Made by a program: the position numbers and the translations under genes. A stretch of DNA of 64,000 nucleotides from Phlyctochytrium arcticum (Eukaryota; Chytridiomycota; Chytridiomycetes; Chytridiales; Chytridiaceae): NCBI GenBank assembly GCA_025602905.1, contig JAHLKI010000046.1, positions 1 through 64,000 on the forward strand. Reading direction: 5' to 3'. Under the pieces are notes generated by a model that searched no databases, was not told the origin of the DNA, and saw nothing but the letters and a program-made list of their open reading frames with translations. This document shows, piece after piece, positions 40,964-51,218 of this stretch; within the stretch, counting starts at the first letter, position 1; every line of letters begins with the position of its first letter.

Positions 40964-42889
40964 TTAGAACCGTAACTCGGCGGTCCAGACGATGGGTTGA
41001 TCGGCCTCAACCTGCACTAGCGCGACCTCGCCGCTACCTTCCGCATAAGCATTGGACGAACTCACAAGTCCACCGAAAGCCAATGGCCGCGATCGATCTA
41101 CCAGGTTGCGAGTATTTAGATGGCTGCCATCTGTAGAAGACATAATGAAGCGGACTTACCGAGATTCCACTTTAGTCCTTGCGTTACGACTGTAGCCTTT
41201 GCTACACCGATCGGGATCAGGCCGCACGTAGGTCCTTCAACCCGCTTGTCGCAAAATATCTCATTCTTGCCCTGAGAAAAACAGGTTAGCGCAAGTTCAC
41301 ACTCACACCCAATCACACGCATACCGGCCGCAGAAGGAACGCAACACTACTCTCAGACACAAGATATATCTTTCTCCTCTGCAGAAATAGCGCATTGATA
41401 TTGGACATGACGTGGTCCAACCGCCCATCAAATCCACCCAGAACCACCACTTCATATGTAGTAAGCGGCGCACTCTCTGCTGGTCCCGGAACTGATGATA
41501 TGTGTCGTGATGCGATGATGGGTGCGAGGCAGTGGGGAATAAGCAGCTGAGAAAGAAGGGATTGGTTCTGGGGAACGACAGCTGCCTCGGGTGTAGACGG
41601 TCGGATATCACACGACAAATCGACGAGGTGGAGGCACTTTTGGAGGTCGGTGCTGTCCTGATCGGCATCCTTATGAAGTTTTGTTCCCTGGCAGAGCGGA
41701 TTAGCCTATAGCGCAGCGACGGTAATCATGAGGTCAAAAATAGTCACCTTGGATGAGTACCAGTCTCGTACATGGGCGTCAAGAGAATCAAAATCACCGC
41801 AAATGTAGTTTGGAATGTACTTTTCCCGCTCTAATTCCGTGCTGAATGCATTGTACAATCGGTTGGCGCCGCCATCAGCACAAACCCGGAAGAATGCTGT
41901 ACACATTTGATTAGATGTGTTTTGATTTGGAGTGTCAAGTGGACACTACCCACCTTTAGCCCATGCGGCTTCAAACAGCTTTTTATTCGAAATGGCTTGA
42001 TTCAGAATGATGAGGGCAGTTGGCTGGGAGTTGATCTGCGGCTCAGTCTCCGTTTCCGGGATCAAAAAATTGCTGGCTCGCCATATTATACCCATGGAAG
42101 GGATGCCAAACTTGACTGCATCAAATTCGAGCATACTACGGTAAATGGCAGCAGCTCCGTGGTCCCGTCCGACAATCTCCAGAATACGCTCGTCAGGGAC
42201 CCAGACACACGCCATCCCTGCGGCTTTTGCAGCCTGAAGCCCCATAAAAGCGTCTTCAAAGATGAGGCAATTCTCCAGTGGTGGGTTTCCGAGCTTTTCC
42301 CGTGCTACCAGAAAGATATCCGGAGCAGGCTTTCCCCGCCGAATTTCTGGATCATCTCCGCATGTAACGGATGCGAAAAGTGAGAAGAGCTCTCGGTGCT
42401 TGGTGGTCTTGAGTTCAAACTTTTCCCGGGTCGACGAGGTTGCGACTACCATCGGTATGCCGCTGGCATGTAAATGGCGTAGGAGGCGCTCGACGCCGGG
42501 AAGCAGAGGGACTTCGGGCCACATGAGTTCCTGCATCACTGCCGCTTCTTCCAGATAATCCTCTACACTGAGTGGTAATTGGTAGGTATCCACCACAATG
42601 CGACCGCTCTGTTTATTTCCAACGTTTAGATGTCAAATCAAGACATGAGACAACGCATCTTGTACCTCTAGAGATGTCATCCCCATAATACGAGCCTTGA
42701 CGTCCCAGGTGAATGTTTTCCCGGGCACATGCTTGTCCAGAATAGCCTGGGTGACCTTGGTATAGATTTGCTCGGTATCCAAGAGCAAACCGTCCTGAGG
42801 GAACAATGTTAGCTGTACATAGTAATCTGCATGAACGAACCACTTACCATGTCGAAGATACAATGGGTAATAGTCCTTTTGCCAATCAT
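40964..42889 (-). CDS. Fusion: HAD phosphatase + thiamine pyrophosphokinase
   Basis: Exons complement(40964..41130, 41160..41271, 41325..41687, 41748..41896, 41954..42608, 42666..42794, 42848..42889), 538 residues, every phase consistent. Residues 1-215 are an HDHD1-like HAD phosphatase: nucleophile motif [13 protein letters not shown], motif II VVATSS, Lys of [10 protein letters not shown], and acidic motif [19 protein letters not shown]. Residues 245-538 are thiamine pyrophosphokinase: [81 protein letters not shown] and PIVWTAEL. Exon 41954-42608 runs through the junction without a stop, so the two domains form one protein. The kinase makes thiamine diphosphate from thiamine. The HAD half may supply thiamine by dephosphorylating thiamine monophosphate (inference). 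The last intron is only 29 nt. Confidence 0.88.
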
Positions 42890-43052
42890 TTCTTAGTGGT
42901 CGTAGTGGATAATGGGAGATAATGTTTGTTGTTTCAATGAGAGTGTCCGCGCAGACTCCGCAGAGGTCCGCGACATTCGCGGAGGTGGCTGGTAACAACA
43001 TTTCGATCAGCGGAGCGAGGTGCAATGGATAGCCAGATTGATAGCCCCCACC

Positions 43053-44128
43053 ATGGAGGACTTCTACTATCAACTACTTGATGAAAAGGGCATTCCCGTC
43101 TCAGGAGTCGATGCTGTTTCTCTCGAAAAGAACAAGAAGGTCTTTCACTTGCGCAAAGCAGTGAAGGCCAAGTGCGCCAACGACTTGGAGAAGGTTGATG
43201 CAAACACACTCCTCGTCTACGAAAGCAAAGCAGCACTCGACGCCGATATTGCCTCAAACAAAACACTGATTGGGCTAATGCCGGACAAGAAAGTGGACAT
43301 GCTGCAGACGGATGACGACAACCCGCTGCTGATTGTGGTGCCGGAGCGAGTCCAGGCGACGATCAAAAAAATTTACGTCAGGGAGTGCTACTCAGAGGTT
43401 TTTGGTTTGCTCTTGAAATGCATTGATGAAGGCAAGCAGCAGTTTGCAATATCTGGGACATCCGGCATCGGAAAGTCCTTTTTCTTTGTCTACATCTTGT
43501 ACCGCTTGATGGATGACTTGGTCTCGAAAACCCTGGCTTTGAAGCCGAACCGGTTCGTTTATCAAGTGGGTTCCCCGGGGACTTGTGAGTACTATTGCTT
43601 GGACTTGAAGCAACTACGCGTCTTTAACATATCGCTGCGTGACGTGATTGGGTTTGTTCGGCAATCAGATACATTCTACGTTGTTGATGGACCGTGTATG
43701 CCGGTCAATTCGGATTGTGTTACATTACACATTTCATCCCCCCGTCAAGACTCGTTCAAGGAGTACCTGAAGCAGAGGTCGCCCAAGGCATGGGTCTTGC
43801 CTGTCTGGACTCTGACCGAGTTACAAACTTGTCGGGGCTACTGCTATATGGGCCTCCTCCCTGAAATGCTTGAAGAAAGGTATCTATACTGTGGTGGAGT
43901 CGCTCGCTCTGTGTTTCACCCTCATTACGATGACTATGGAAAAACAAGATCGACGGTGCTTTGATTGACGTGAATGCTCTTCGCGGGGTCAAATATGCCG
44001 GAGAGATAACGGACATCTATTACTTATCACATGCGCTGATGCACATAAGGGTGGGATATGAGGAAGGGACGGCTTACCAAGTTTACGGACTTGAATGTGT
44101 AGCAAGTGAGGCACACAAATTGTGCTAG
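43053..44128 (+). pseudogene. Crinkler (CRN)-type effector NTPase, frameshifted and truncated
   Basis: ATG at 43053 opens about 300 codons. The N-terminal header is ubiquitin-like, with FHLRKAVKAKCANDL and VDANTLLVYES resembling the header of Crinkler/CR effectors. A P-loop NTPase follows (ISGTSGIGKSFFFVYILYRL), then family features VYQVGSPGTCEYY and WTLTELQTCR. Around 43940 an A run shifts the frame. The continuing family-like reading (LRGVKYAGEITDIYYLSHAL) is in the next frame and stops at 44128. The C-terminal nuclease or kinase effector domain of typical CRNs is absent. Chytrids, including Spizellomyces relatives, carry many CRN genes. The start is divergent from the HAD-TPK gene, 163 bp apart. 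Confidence 0.75.
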
Positions 44129-46497
44129 ATGCCTAAAACATGAACAAAAAGGATTCCTCCGGAACCTCCGTAGGCTTTGGAGGGTTGTTTCGAGGTATTG
44201 GAGCGGGGAAAAGGCAAATTTCTAGAAAGGAGAATGTATGTGACAAACCAGACAAACCTCGGGAGAAACTGCGTGTAGGATTGCGGAAGATTTTAGTATT
44301 TCAAGGAGTATGGTTGGCTCGATAGCATGGAGTTCTTACTCCTCAATGTTGAGATTTAGAATTATGTGGCAAACCAGACATTCAAGGGGTGGAAACTGCG
44401 GGTAGGTGGAAAAGGCAGGATTTTAAGTCGATAAAGTCATATCAATTGACAGTTTTCGTATGTTTTGACGGTTTATCAAAACACCTATTTTTCACACACT
44501 CCCAATTTGGCACATTTAGAATGACCCTTTTTTCTTGAGTTGTCTCGATGAATTCAAAGAACATTAATTTTCTACATTTCTGAAAATCATGGAGTGCGGC
44601 TCTCCAATCGCTCTCCATGTTTTGACATATCGATGTGCAGTTCTCTCCATCGGTTGCAGACAAAACCGTACGCTATTGGTCGAATGCGCATTCATACCTC
44701 TCCATCAGACAGTCGTGCACTGTGTCAATAAGTCATTTATCGAGTTATAAGTCACAAGTGGATTTAACCAATTAAGTCACATTGGGTAATTTGACTTATT
44801 TAGGACTTAATTGCCTAATGACATCATTGGCTCGGGACGTGACTTATGGCAGCCTTGCTTCCAATGACACGGGACTGGCAATTTTTTGCTGAAGGTAGAT
44901 CTTGGGTGATTACGTAAGCAATCACCTTCGTGTCTCCGCTATTTCTCTGCAAAACCAACGACCCCCCTTGGCGTCGTTGGGTCTCCTTACGGAAACTACC
45001 AATTCTAGGCATTGGTCTCCCTCTGTCTCAATCATTGCCAAGACAGCCGCTTGTTTGGATAACCTTGAGTATCGTTCTTGATCTTGGATAACCTTGAGCT
45101 GCTTGATCTTGTGTTCTTGATGCGGGACGACGCATCAGCTGCTCTTATATAGACCTCAACACTTTCCTATCGATAGAAAACTTGCATCGTAATGCCACTT
45201 TCCCATCGATAACAACTCCTCAAAAAAGGATTCTATGTGAAGATGTGTGTCGAATTTTTTTAAGTCCAATTCTCCCAATGACACCCAAATTTTGACATGC
45301 AACCCTCTCGTTTTTCAGTGACCATTGGCTGCCATCCTCTTTGGACAAAAGTTACTATCGATAACAACTGTCTTTCAAAGTCTTAATCTCCAAACGCATA
45401 ACAAGAACGGCATCCGCTATCTCAGACACTTTACTAATACAGAATGACAACCATTCAACATGTGTTTCTTCACAACTAATTACCTTCTTTGAAAAAGAGT
45501 TGTAATCGATAGGTAACATCCCATCTAACGGGCTTCCCGTTTACGTAATAACTGAGGATGAGACCCGTCTTATTGGAGACGTTTTTCAGCTGGGCTGTTG
45601 GGATCCACCTCTTTGAAAAACAGCTTTTACAAGCGCTTCTTATCGATAGGTAACATCCATCTAACCCAATGAACGTCGTAAAACTTGATGTTCATATTAA
45701 TATGCATCTACATGTTTCCTGACTTTCTTTTGGTTTCCCAAAGACTATCTCCAGCTGTTCTTCCACTTACTTTATTTGACTTCATTAGGCTCACTCTACA
45801 TACGCATCACGCACAATGTACAACAGCATTCGGAAGAGAATATTTTTTTTTTCCATCTGTTAAAATTTACACAATTTGGACAAAATTGATGGGCTTGATG
45901 TGCCTGATGTTCCCTAGGGAGGGCAGCTATGGAAGCCCCCCCGTTCTTCTTTCTTTATTCTTTAGATAAATAATAATAAATAAAGAACAAATGGAAATGA
46001 TGGAGTGGCACATTAGCGCACACATCAACATTCACCAGCGTTTTTATGTGCTACTCCTCTAGGAAATAATAGGACATTATCAAAAGCAAAAAAACCTTAC
46101 TAGATTAAAAAGACGACCATGAGTGTCTTAATTTTGGACGATAACCCCCTTACTAGAGATGTTCTCTGGTATATACCAGAGTCTTAGAGGGGTCTGGGGC
46201 ACCACCAAGTGTCGCCTTTGAAACGCCCCTGGCCCAGTCACCCCAGACCCTTGTTTCCATGGAGAATGGGGGTATTTCTTTTGTTTTTTCGTAGATCAAA
46301 TTGCATTTTCTCCAGATCCCACGCTTTTTCCTACGAGCTGAAATTTTTTAAGACATTCGGAAAATCGGTCATTTTTTTCTCTTGCATCCCATATGATTTT
46401 CCTTGGGTGGTCAGCATCATAGTGTGCTCAAATAATTTTCAAACGCGCGTGGGATTTTCTCAGCTGCCTTCATGCTAAACCAATTGAAAAACTTGCG
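44129..46497. other. AT-rich region with TATCGATA palindromes
   Basis: 2.37 kb with only one small ORF (44824-45012). A MITE-derived stretch related to 50765-50887 lies at about 44715-44860 (GTGCACTGTGTCAATAAGTC). TATCGATA or ATCGATA motifs occur at 45168-45175, 45205-45211, 45356-45363, 45505-45512 and 45641-45648. A perfect 18-bp palindrome CTCTGGTATATACCAGAG lies at 46164-46181. It may be the control or origin region for the helicase gene downstream. Confidence 0.5.
44824..45012 (-). CDS. 62-residue basic ORF, unknown
   Basis: MPRIGSFRKETQRRQGGSLV opens a basic 62-residue reading. Support is mainly architectural: upstream on the minus strand are CTATCGATAGG (about 45167-45177), TATATAAG, and a leader with repeated ATCAAG and CAAGGTTATCCAA units, matching the promoter layout of 25184-25534 and 49135-49536. 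No family recognised. Confidence 0.4.
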   Translation of the reverse strand: MPRIGSFRKETQRRQGGSLVLQRNSGDTKVIAYVITQDLPSAKNCQSRVIGSKAAISHVPSQ

Positions 46498-48663
46498 ATG
46501 CTTCCGAACCCTTCACAACCCCTCAACGGTAAACCCGTAAATGGAATTTGTCTGGATCATCAAACTACATGGCAGGTCATGTTGTGGTGTAAAGGGGCTG
46601 GTCTTACATTTGAAGACTTTTGGGGCTGGTGTCTCAGGAAAGACTGCTCCCCCGCTCGATACAAAAAATACCTAACCGCTTGGAAGAACTCCGGTTCGTA
46701 CAGTGTGTATCCTACATTCATGGATGCATTATTACAGAGATTCTATCCTGACATTAACGTATCATCTTCAACAAACAAGTTCCAAAATCAGTTTGACATT
46801 CCGGCAGGCGCGAAGCATATCAGAAATACAGAAACCTACCTGAAATCCACCGATATATCGCCCCCCCGGTCAGTCAAGTATACACTTTTAGGTAATCCGA
46901 TGGGAAGAAACAAGACTGGATGTGTAGTGGACTATATCTTGGAACATGGAAAGAAATGGAGAGTGCTCTGGATCACCCCTCGCATCACCCTTTCGGAAAA
47001 CACAATGTGGCGCTTAGGAGAATCAAAGATCTGTGCCGTCAATTACAAAGATGTCTCTAAAACAGACAAAATGCATAAGAAGTTGGATGAATGTCAGTTT
47101 TTGATATGTTCTATCCAGTCACTTTTCTATACCACAGACTCATTCGATCTAGTGGTTATCGATGAGCCAGAAACTGTCTTTGCAACGTTCAATGGAAATG
47201 CTAAAACTCATCATGACAAAATGACTCAAAATTGGAGTGTGTTTGTCGGTCATTTGCAGAATGCGCAAAAGGTAATTCTCATGGACGCCTTCACAACTAA
47301 AACATCCCTTAATGTCATCAAAGGTGTCATCCGTCTTTCTGATACCCATATTAGCAATCATTACGAAGTTGTTCAATCAACTGATCAACCAACCCCGCGG
47401 CAGTTCCTAGAAATGGAAACCTTCGATGATTGGATGGTGAACCTTATGCAACGGGCTGAGAAAGGTGAGAAATTGTATATCTTCACTCCTTTCAAAAATG
47501 GCAAGTATGGCGTAGCCGCTATTACTGAAACACTTCAGAACTTGATGGGATGGAATGAGAATAAAGAAATCTTTGCCTATTATGCCGAAAAAGAACAGGA
47601 GAAAAAGAAACTGTCTGATGCTGAGAAGATATGGGGAGCAGAGCAGTGTCGATGTGTCGTTACTAATGGCACCATTTCTGTTGGTGTCAATTTTGATCGC
47701 AAGAATGTTTTCGACAAGATATTTGGTTTCTACGCACCCTTTCTTCCTGTTCGTGATTTCATACAGGCATTGTCCCGTGTACGTCACCCAAAATCCAGCG
47801 CCATGATTCTTTACCGCGAAAACTGCCGCACTTATGGGTTTGAAAGGAATCGCGGAGTGCAGCCTAATTGTCAGATTTACCAACAAATGATGCAAGATTT
47901 ACAAGTTGAACTTAATGCAAACGACAACACCAAGAACTGGGAAACATTCAACATGTTCTGCCAGAATGCCAACATTCTCATCTATCCCATTCAAATGTCC
48001 ACTGCGACTTTGAACAATTCACGCTACATTGATCTATACGCAAAAAAGTGTGAACTTGTATTTGCTTGGAACCGTATCGACGATATTGATTCGAAAACTG
48101 CTACCATTCTTCAAATTAAGAACTATAATACTGAGGCAACTCTTGATGATCGCCTACAACTTGAAAAATATTTCTTCAAAAGAAAGTTCCTTCCAGAGAC
48201 CCCAGAAGATGCTATGGACGAAATATGGACGAAAAAAAAAGACATTATAGACAGGATAATCGAGTTGCGTATGCGGTGGGAAACTTCAGAAGAAGTACGG
48301 GATGATGGAAGACATGATACAAGGGATGATTTGATGATTAAGATTTTCAAAGACAACAAAGTTGCTGTTGGTGCCGAGTTTCCTAAAAGAATGGATAACA
48401 AAATCCCCCTAGATGTCATCCAGGCTAATTTCCATTTTGATCGTCCTATCAAGAACACTCAAACTGGTGTCGTTGCGCAGATGATAAATGCCTTCTTTGG
48501 TATGAAAGCATATTCATGGTCTAAACAGCGGAAACAGGAGGACAAACAGCGGGCATACGAATATGAAACTAGTGACACCTATTTAGACCTGAGCAAGAAA
48601 TGTATGGAATATGGTCAGATCTATGAGGGTTGTGTACGTGTAGATGATCTCATGCTGATTTAA
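46498..48663 (+). CDS. UL9-like viral origin-binding helicase
   Basis: 721 residues, single exon, AT-rich, with an in-frame stop just upstream of the ATG. The N-terminal 80 residues (FEDFWGWCLRKDCSPARYKK) look like a primase C-terminal (PriCT)-type helper domain. The SF2 helicase has Walker A variant LLGNPMGRNKTGCVVDYI, motif Ia VLWITPRITLSENT, Walker B LVVIDEPETVFATF, motif III VILMDAFTT, motif V NGTISVGVNFDR and motif VI FIQALSRVRHPKSSAM. This is the origin-of-replication-binding-protein family (herpesvirus UL9-like), widespread in large DNA viruses and rare in cellular genomes. The GNPMGRNKT loop departs from the usual GxGKT. A run of palindromic TATCGATA sites flanks the gene. It is probably virus- or selfish-element-derived and apparently intact. 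Confidence 0.82.
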   Translation: MLPNPSQPLNGKPVNGICLDHQTTWQVMLWCKGAGLTFEDFWGWCLRKDCSPARYKKYLTAWKNSGSYSVYPTFMDALLQRFYPDINVSSSTNKFQNQFDIPAGAKHIRNTETYLKSTDISPPRSVKYTLLGNPMGRNKTGCVVDYILEHGKKWRVLWITPRITLSENTMWRLGESKICAVNYKDVSKTDKMHKKLDECQFLICSIQSLFYTTDSFDLVVIDEPETVFATFNGNAKTHHDKMTQNWSVFVGHLQNAQKVILMDAFTTKTSLNVIKGVIRLSDTHISNHYEVVQSTDQPTPRQFLEMETFDDWMVNLMQRAEKGEKLYIFTPFKNGKYGVAAITETLQNLMGWNENKEIFAYYAEKEQEKKKLSDAEKIWGAEQCRCVVTNGTISVGVNFDRKNVFDKIFGFYAPFLPVRDFIQALSRVRHPKSSAMILYRENCRTYGFERNRGVQPNCQIYQQMMQDLQVELNANDNTKNWETFNMFCQNANILIYPIQMSTATLNNSRYIDLYAKKCELVFAWNRIDDIDSKTATILQIKNYNTEATLDDRLQLEKYFFKRKFLPETPEDAMDEIWTKKKDIIDRIIELRMRWETSEEVRDDGRHDTRDDLMIKIFKDNKVAVGAEFPKRMDNKIPLDVIQANFHFDRPIKNTQTGVVAQMINAFFGMKAYSWSKQRKQEDKQRAYEYETSDTYLDLSKKCMEYGQIYEGCVRVDDLMLI

Positions 48664-48835
48664 GTAACGTAAAAGCAAAGTGCGTTTCCAAATGTGTATC
48701 ATAAAATATAGTAAAGTGTTCTGTGACCAGATCCCTAGTACGATGTCGGGTTTGGCTTTGCGTGGTCTCACTGCATGAGGGTTTACATGTTGGGTAAGGT
48801 TATTATACCATTATGGTAGCTTGAAGGTATCTGTG

Positions 48836-48907
48836 AAAAGTAGCTGGTGGTCGACATTCATAAGTAATCTTATAATAAGGGATGACTGTCGACCACTTGC
48901 TACTTTT
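48836..48907. repeat. Hairpin 3' of the helicase gene
   Basis: Arms AAAAGTAGCTGGTGGTCGACA (48836-48856) and TGTCGACCACTTGCTACTTTT (48887-48907) are inverted with two mismatches around 30 bp. It may be a terminator, an element end, or a replication hairpin. Confidence 0.65.
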
Positions 48908-49020
48908 GAACGAATAGCCGCGTACTAGGGATTCTATCGATAGAAAGATTCCCCAATGAGGATGCCATCCAATGAATGTCTGGGGACTTGGAAAAGATCG
49001 AGACATTTGAACACTAGACT

Positions 49021-49051
49021 TTGAAAGACAGTTTCTATCGATAGGTAACTT
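49021..49051. repeat. Right member of a 31-bp inverted pair flanking the helicase
   Basis: TTTGAAAGACAGTTTCTATC followed by GATAGGTAACT is a near-identical inverted copy of 45350-45380 (AGTTACTATCGATAACAACT then GTCTTTCAAAG). The pair encloses 3.7 kb holding only the UL9-like helicase gene. Confidence 0.65.
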
Positions 49052-49134
49052 CACCTCGATGGATATAAAAGAAACCCCCCTCCCTCATCCCCCCATGGAC
49101 ATCAAGGACATCAAGACAGCCATACAGGTCAGCA

Positions 49135-49536
49135 ATGGACATCTCCAAGATCGAGAGCGCGATCGAGAATTTCTACAACTCAAAAGAACGAGGAGACCAA
49201 GCTCAAGTGATAGTATCATCAGAGCGCCGATTAAGAAAGGCAGTAGAGAAGGAGCATCTTGAGGCGATAGATGAAGAGGGGATGGTAACGGTTGAGAAAG
49301 ATGGCTACATGTACCGAGCGACAATATCGGTGACGAAAGCGTATATAGGAATGGACGAAATCCGCAAACAACTCCTGGCAAATGGATTCACCCAAGAACA
49401 GATAATGAAGATTGATGCGATACGTACACAAAAGAAGGATCTAAAACATATTGACGTCACAAGGCAGCAAAAGCGACCAAGAGAAGATAGTTTAATCATC
49501 TTCTTTCAGCAATTTTTCCACCTCATCTTCGGGTAG
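49135..49536 (+). CDS. 133-residue charged ORF, unknown
   Basis: MDISKIESAIENFYNSKERG opens an Arg/Lys/Glu-rich, mostly helical protein with the segments SSERRLRKAVEKEHLEAIDE and MDEIRKQLLANGFTQEQIMK (a UBA- or HTH-like three-helix pattern). TATCGATA (49037-49044), GATATAAAAG and a leader with repeated GACATCAAG precede the ATG. The last 15 codons overlap the 3' end of the convergent nuclease gene and may not be original. Function unknown; it may belong with the helicase as an accessory replication or DNA-binding protein. Confidence 0.5.
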   Translation: MDISKIESAIENFYNSKERGDQAQVIVSSERRLRKAVEKEHLEAIDEEGMVTVEKDGYMYRATISVTKAYIGMDEIRKQLLANGFTQEQIMKIDAIRTQKKDLKHIDVTRQQKRPREDSLIIFFQQFFHLIFG

Positions 49537-50702
49537 TCTTACAGCAGTCGCAATGAAACCTACCGGATGCCCCAGACCATGCAGCGTGCGGGCGAATTCC
49601 CGACGGGCATTCCTATCTCCTATCTCCACACCGTTCTCCACACCTAGTGCGTATTTTGTCTCAAATTCATCATTTCGGTCGTTCAGTGCGTCGACCTCAT
49701 CCTGGTGGATCTTCCGAACTTCAGGAGAACAAGATAATAACCTCAACTTCTCAATGATGCTGAAGTTCACGGATTAGAACGTAATCTCAGTAATCAAAAT
49801 CAGTGCAAGCTCAGCTTCTCACCATTTAAGCTCTTGATCTTGGCGTACGCTCTCTGGCATTGTTGTCTCATCCCGAATGGAAGACAAAATCCAAAGCAAT
49901 TTTTGCAAAGGGGTTTGTGGGTTTTTGTTCAATTTCTCATTATCGCGAAAAGCTTCACAAGACAGCATGCAGATTTGGAAAGACTTTGTGAATGGGACGA
50001 ACTCCCCGCTCGGCATGCGTGGTTCACACATGTCCGGGTTATAGGCGAGTGAGGCCCAAAGCATATGTCTGGTGTCCAACTCCCCAGGCAATTCCTCGAT
50101 ATGCCTTAACTGCCATCGCAATAAACAAAGGTAAGACAATCGATACGGTTAAACACACGGAAGGACATACCGGAAAGTCGCAAATGGCAATCACAAACAC
50201 TGGATACAGTTTGTATTGCCACTTCCCCACGCTTCTCTTGACTTTCTTCATCTGAGGATTTTGGGCTTGGTGTTCCTCGTCAAACGGTAACTTTTCCATT
50301 TGTGTACCAGTCCATCCTTGCGTCTTTGTGATAAGTCTGGCGCCATAGTATAGTAGACGCTGATTGAAAATCTTTTGTGAGTTTCGTTGGACTTCAATAT
50401 TTATGGTTTGGTTGCTCTTTGTGACAGCCAAGATGTCGTAGCGAACTTGCTTGCGATCGCAGTCATTGTACGTCCGAAGTGGATAGAGGTCGGGGGCGTG
50501 TTTGAGCAGGTCGCGAAGTTACCGGAGTGCACGGTGCGGATTTTGGGACCAGGTGCTCAACACTGACTAGGTCCTTGACCTGGACATCCTCAGGGAGTAT
50601 AGCGTTCAAGAGCGCAACTAAACACTTGGCATCACCAAAAAGTCGCTTAAATGCTATGTCGGTCAGGGGGCTGAGGTACTCGGGCTCGACTGGGAAAGAC
50701 AT
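49492..50702 (-). pseudogene. Rpn/PDDEXK_2 family nuclease gene, possibly frameshifted
   Basis: Exons 50702 to 50171, 50109..49823 and 49759..49492 (minus). Family features: start MSFPVEPEYLSPLTDIAFKR with LFGDAKCLVALLNAILPED, then RYDILAVTKSNQTINIEVQR (PD-(D/E)XK core with Asp and Glu-x-Gln), LLYYGARL, YPVFVIAICDFP, and a C-terminal helical tail ending EDEVEKLLKEDD. Exon 1 is one base out of frame: either an indel near 50522, or a 73-nt intron 50450-50522 (GTAACT...CAAG) that would remove the expected YNDCDRK segment. Rpn-type proteins promote recombination by DNA cleavage and are mobile-element-associated in bacteria; the family is expanded in several early fungi and oomycetes. Confidence 0.72.
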
Positions 50703-50764
50703 GCGTGCAATTTGCTGAGGTCGAAGAATAAAGCAAAATGGCAAACTGTCAACAGAGGTCCTTA

Positions 50765-50887
50765 GAGAAAATTAACTTATGCACCGTGACTAAGCCAAAT
50801 AAGTCGAAATCGCCCAATGCGGTTTCAAATGACTGATTCCAATCGGATCGAATAAGTCATTGACACAGTGCATAGGTTAATTTTCTC
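50765..50887. repeat. MITE with 24-bp terminal inverted repeats
   Basis: GAGAAAATTAACTTATGCAC at the left and its inverted partner ending GGTTAATTTTCTC at 50887. The interior contains AATAAGTC units. A partial second and third copy follow at about 50950-50998 (two GAGAAAATTAACTT starts in tandem), and a decayed relative lies at about 44715-44860. Non-coding. Confidence 0.8.
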
Positions 50888-51218
50888 CTAGTACCAGTAA
50901 ATTATCGACTTAAGTCATGCACTGTGTCAGGCTTAATTACTTTCAGTCACCTAGGAGAAAATTAACTTAGAGAAAATTAACTTATGCACTGTGTCAGTCG
51001 GACTTGAATGGAGGGTGGCTCGAGGAAGGGTGGCTACAGTGGTCAAATGTGGTTAGAAGCCGTCCATATCTATACTAACTTGGCTTGGACATGTCATTTT
51101 GAAGCCGCGACTTGTTGACCTTTTCGGCGTTTTCGCCATCGTCCTAATTTACCATCACGGCCTATATAACTGATACTTTTACACCAAACCCAGCCGCTTC
51201 ACGGAGAGAATTACCGCA

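Noticed and set aside
44442..44663. 73-codon minus reading in the AT-rich region
   Set aside because: No promoter layout like its neighbour at 44824 and no recognisable motif.
47407..47895. 162-codon minus reading inside the helicase gene
   Set aside because: Antisense of the SF2 helicase motifs, which are certain.
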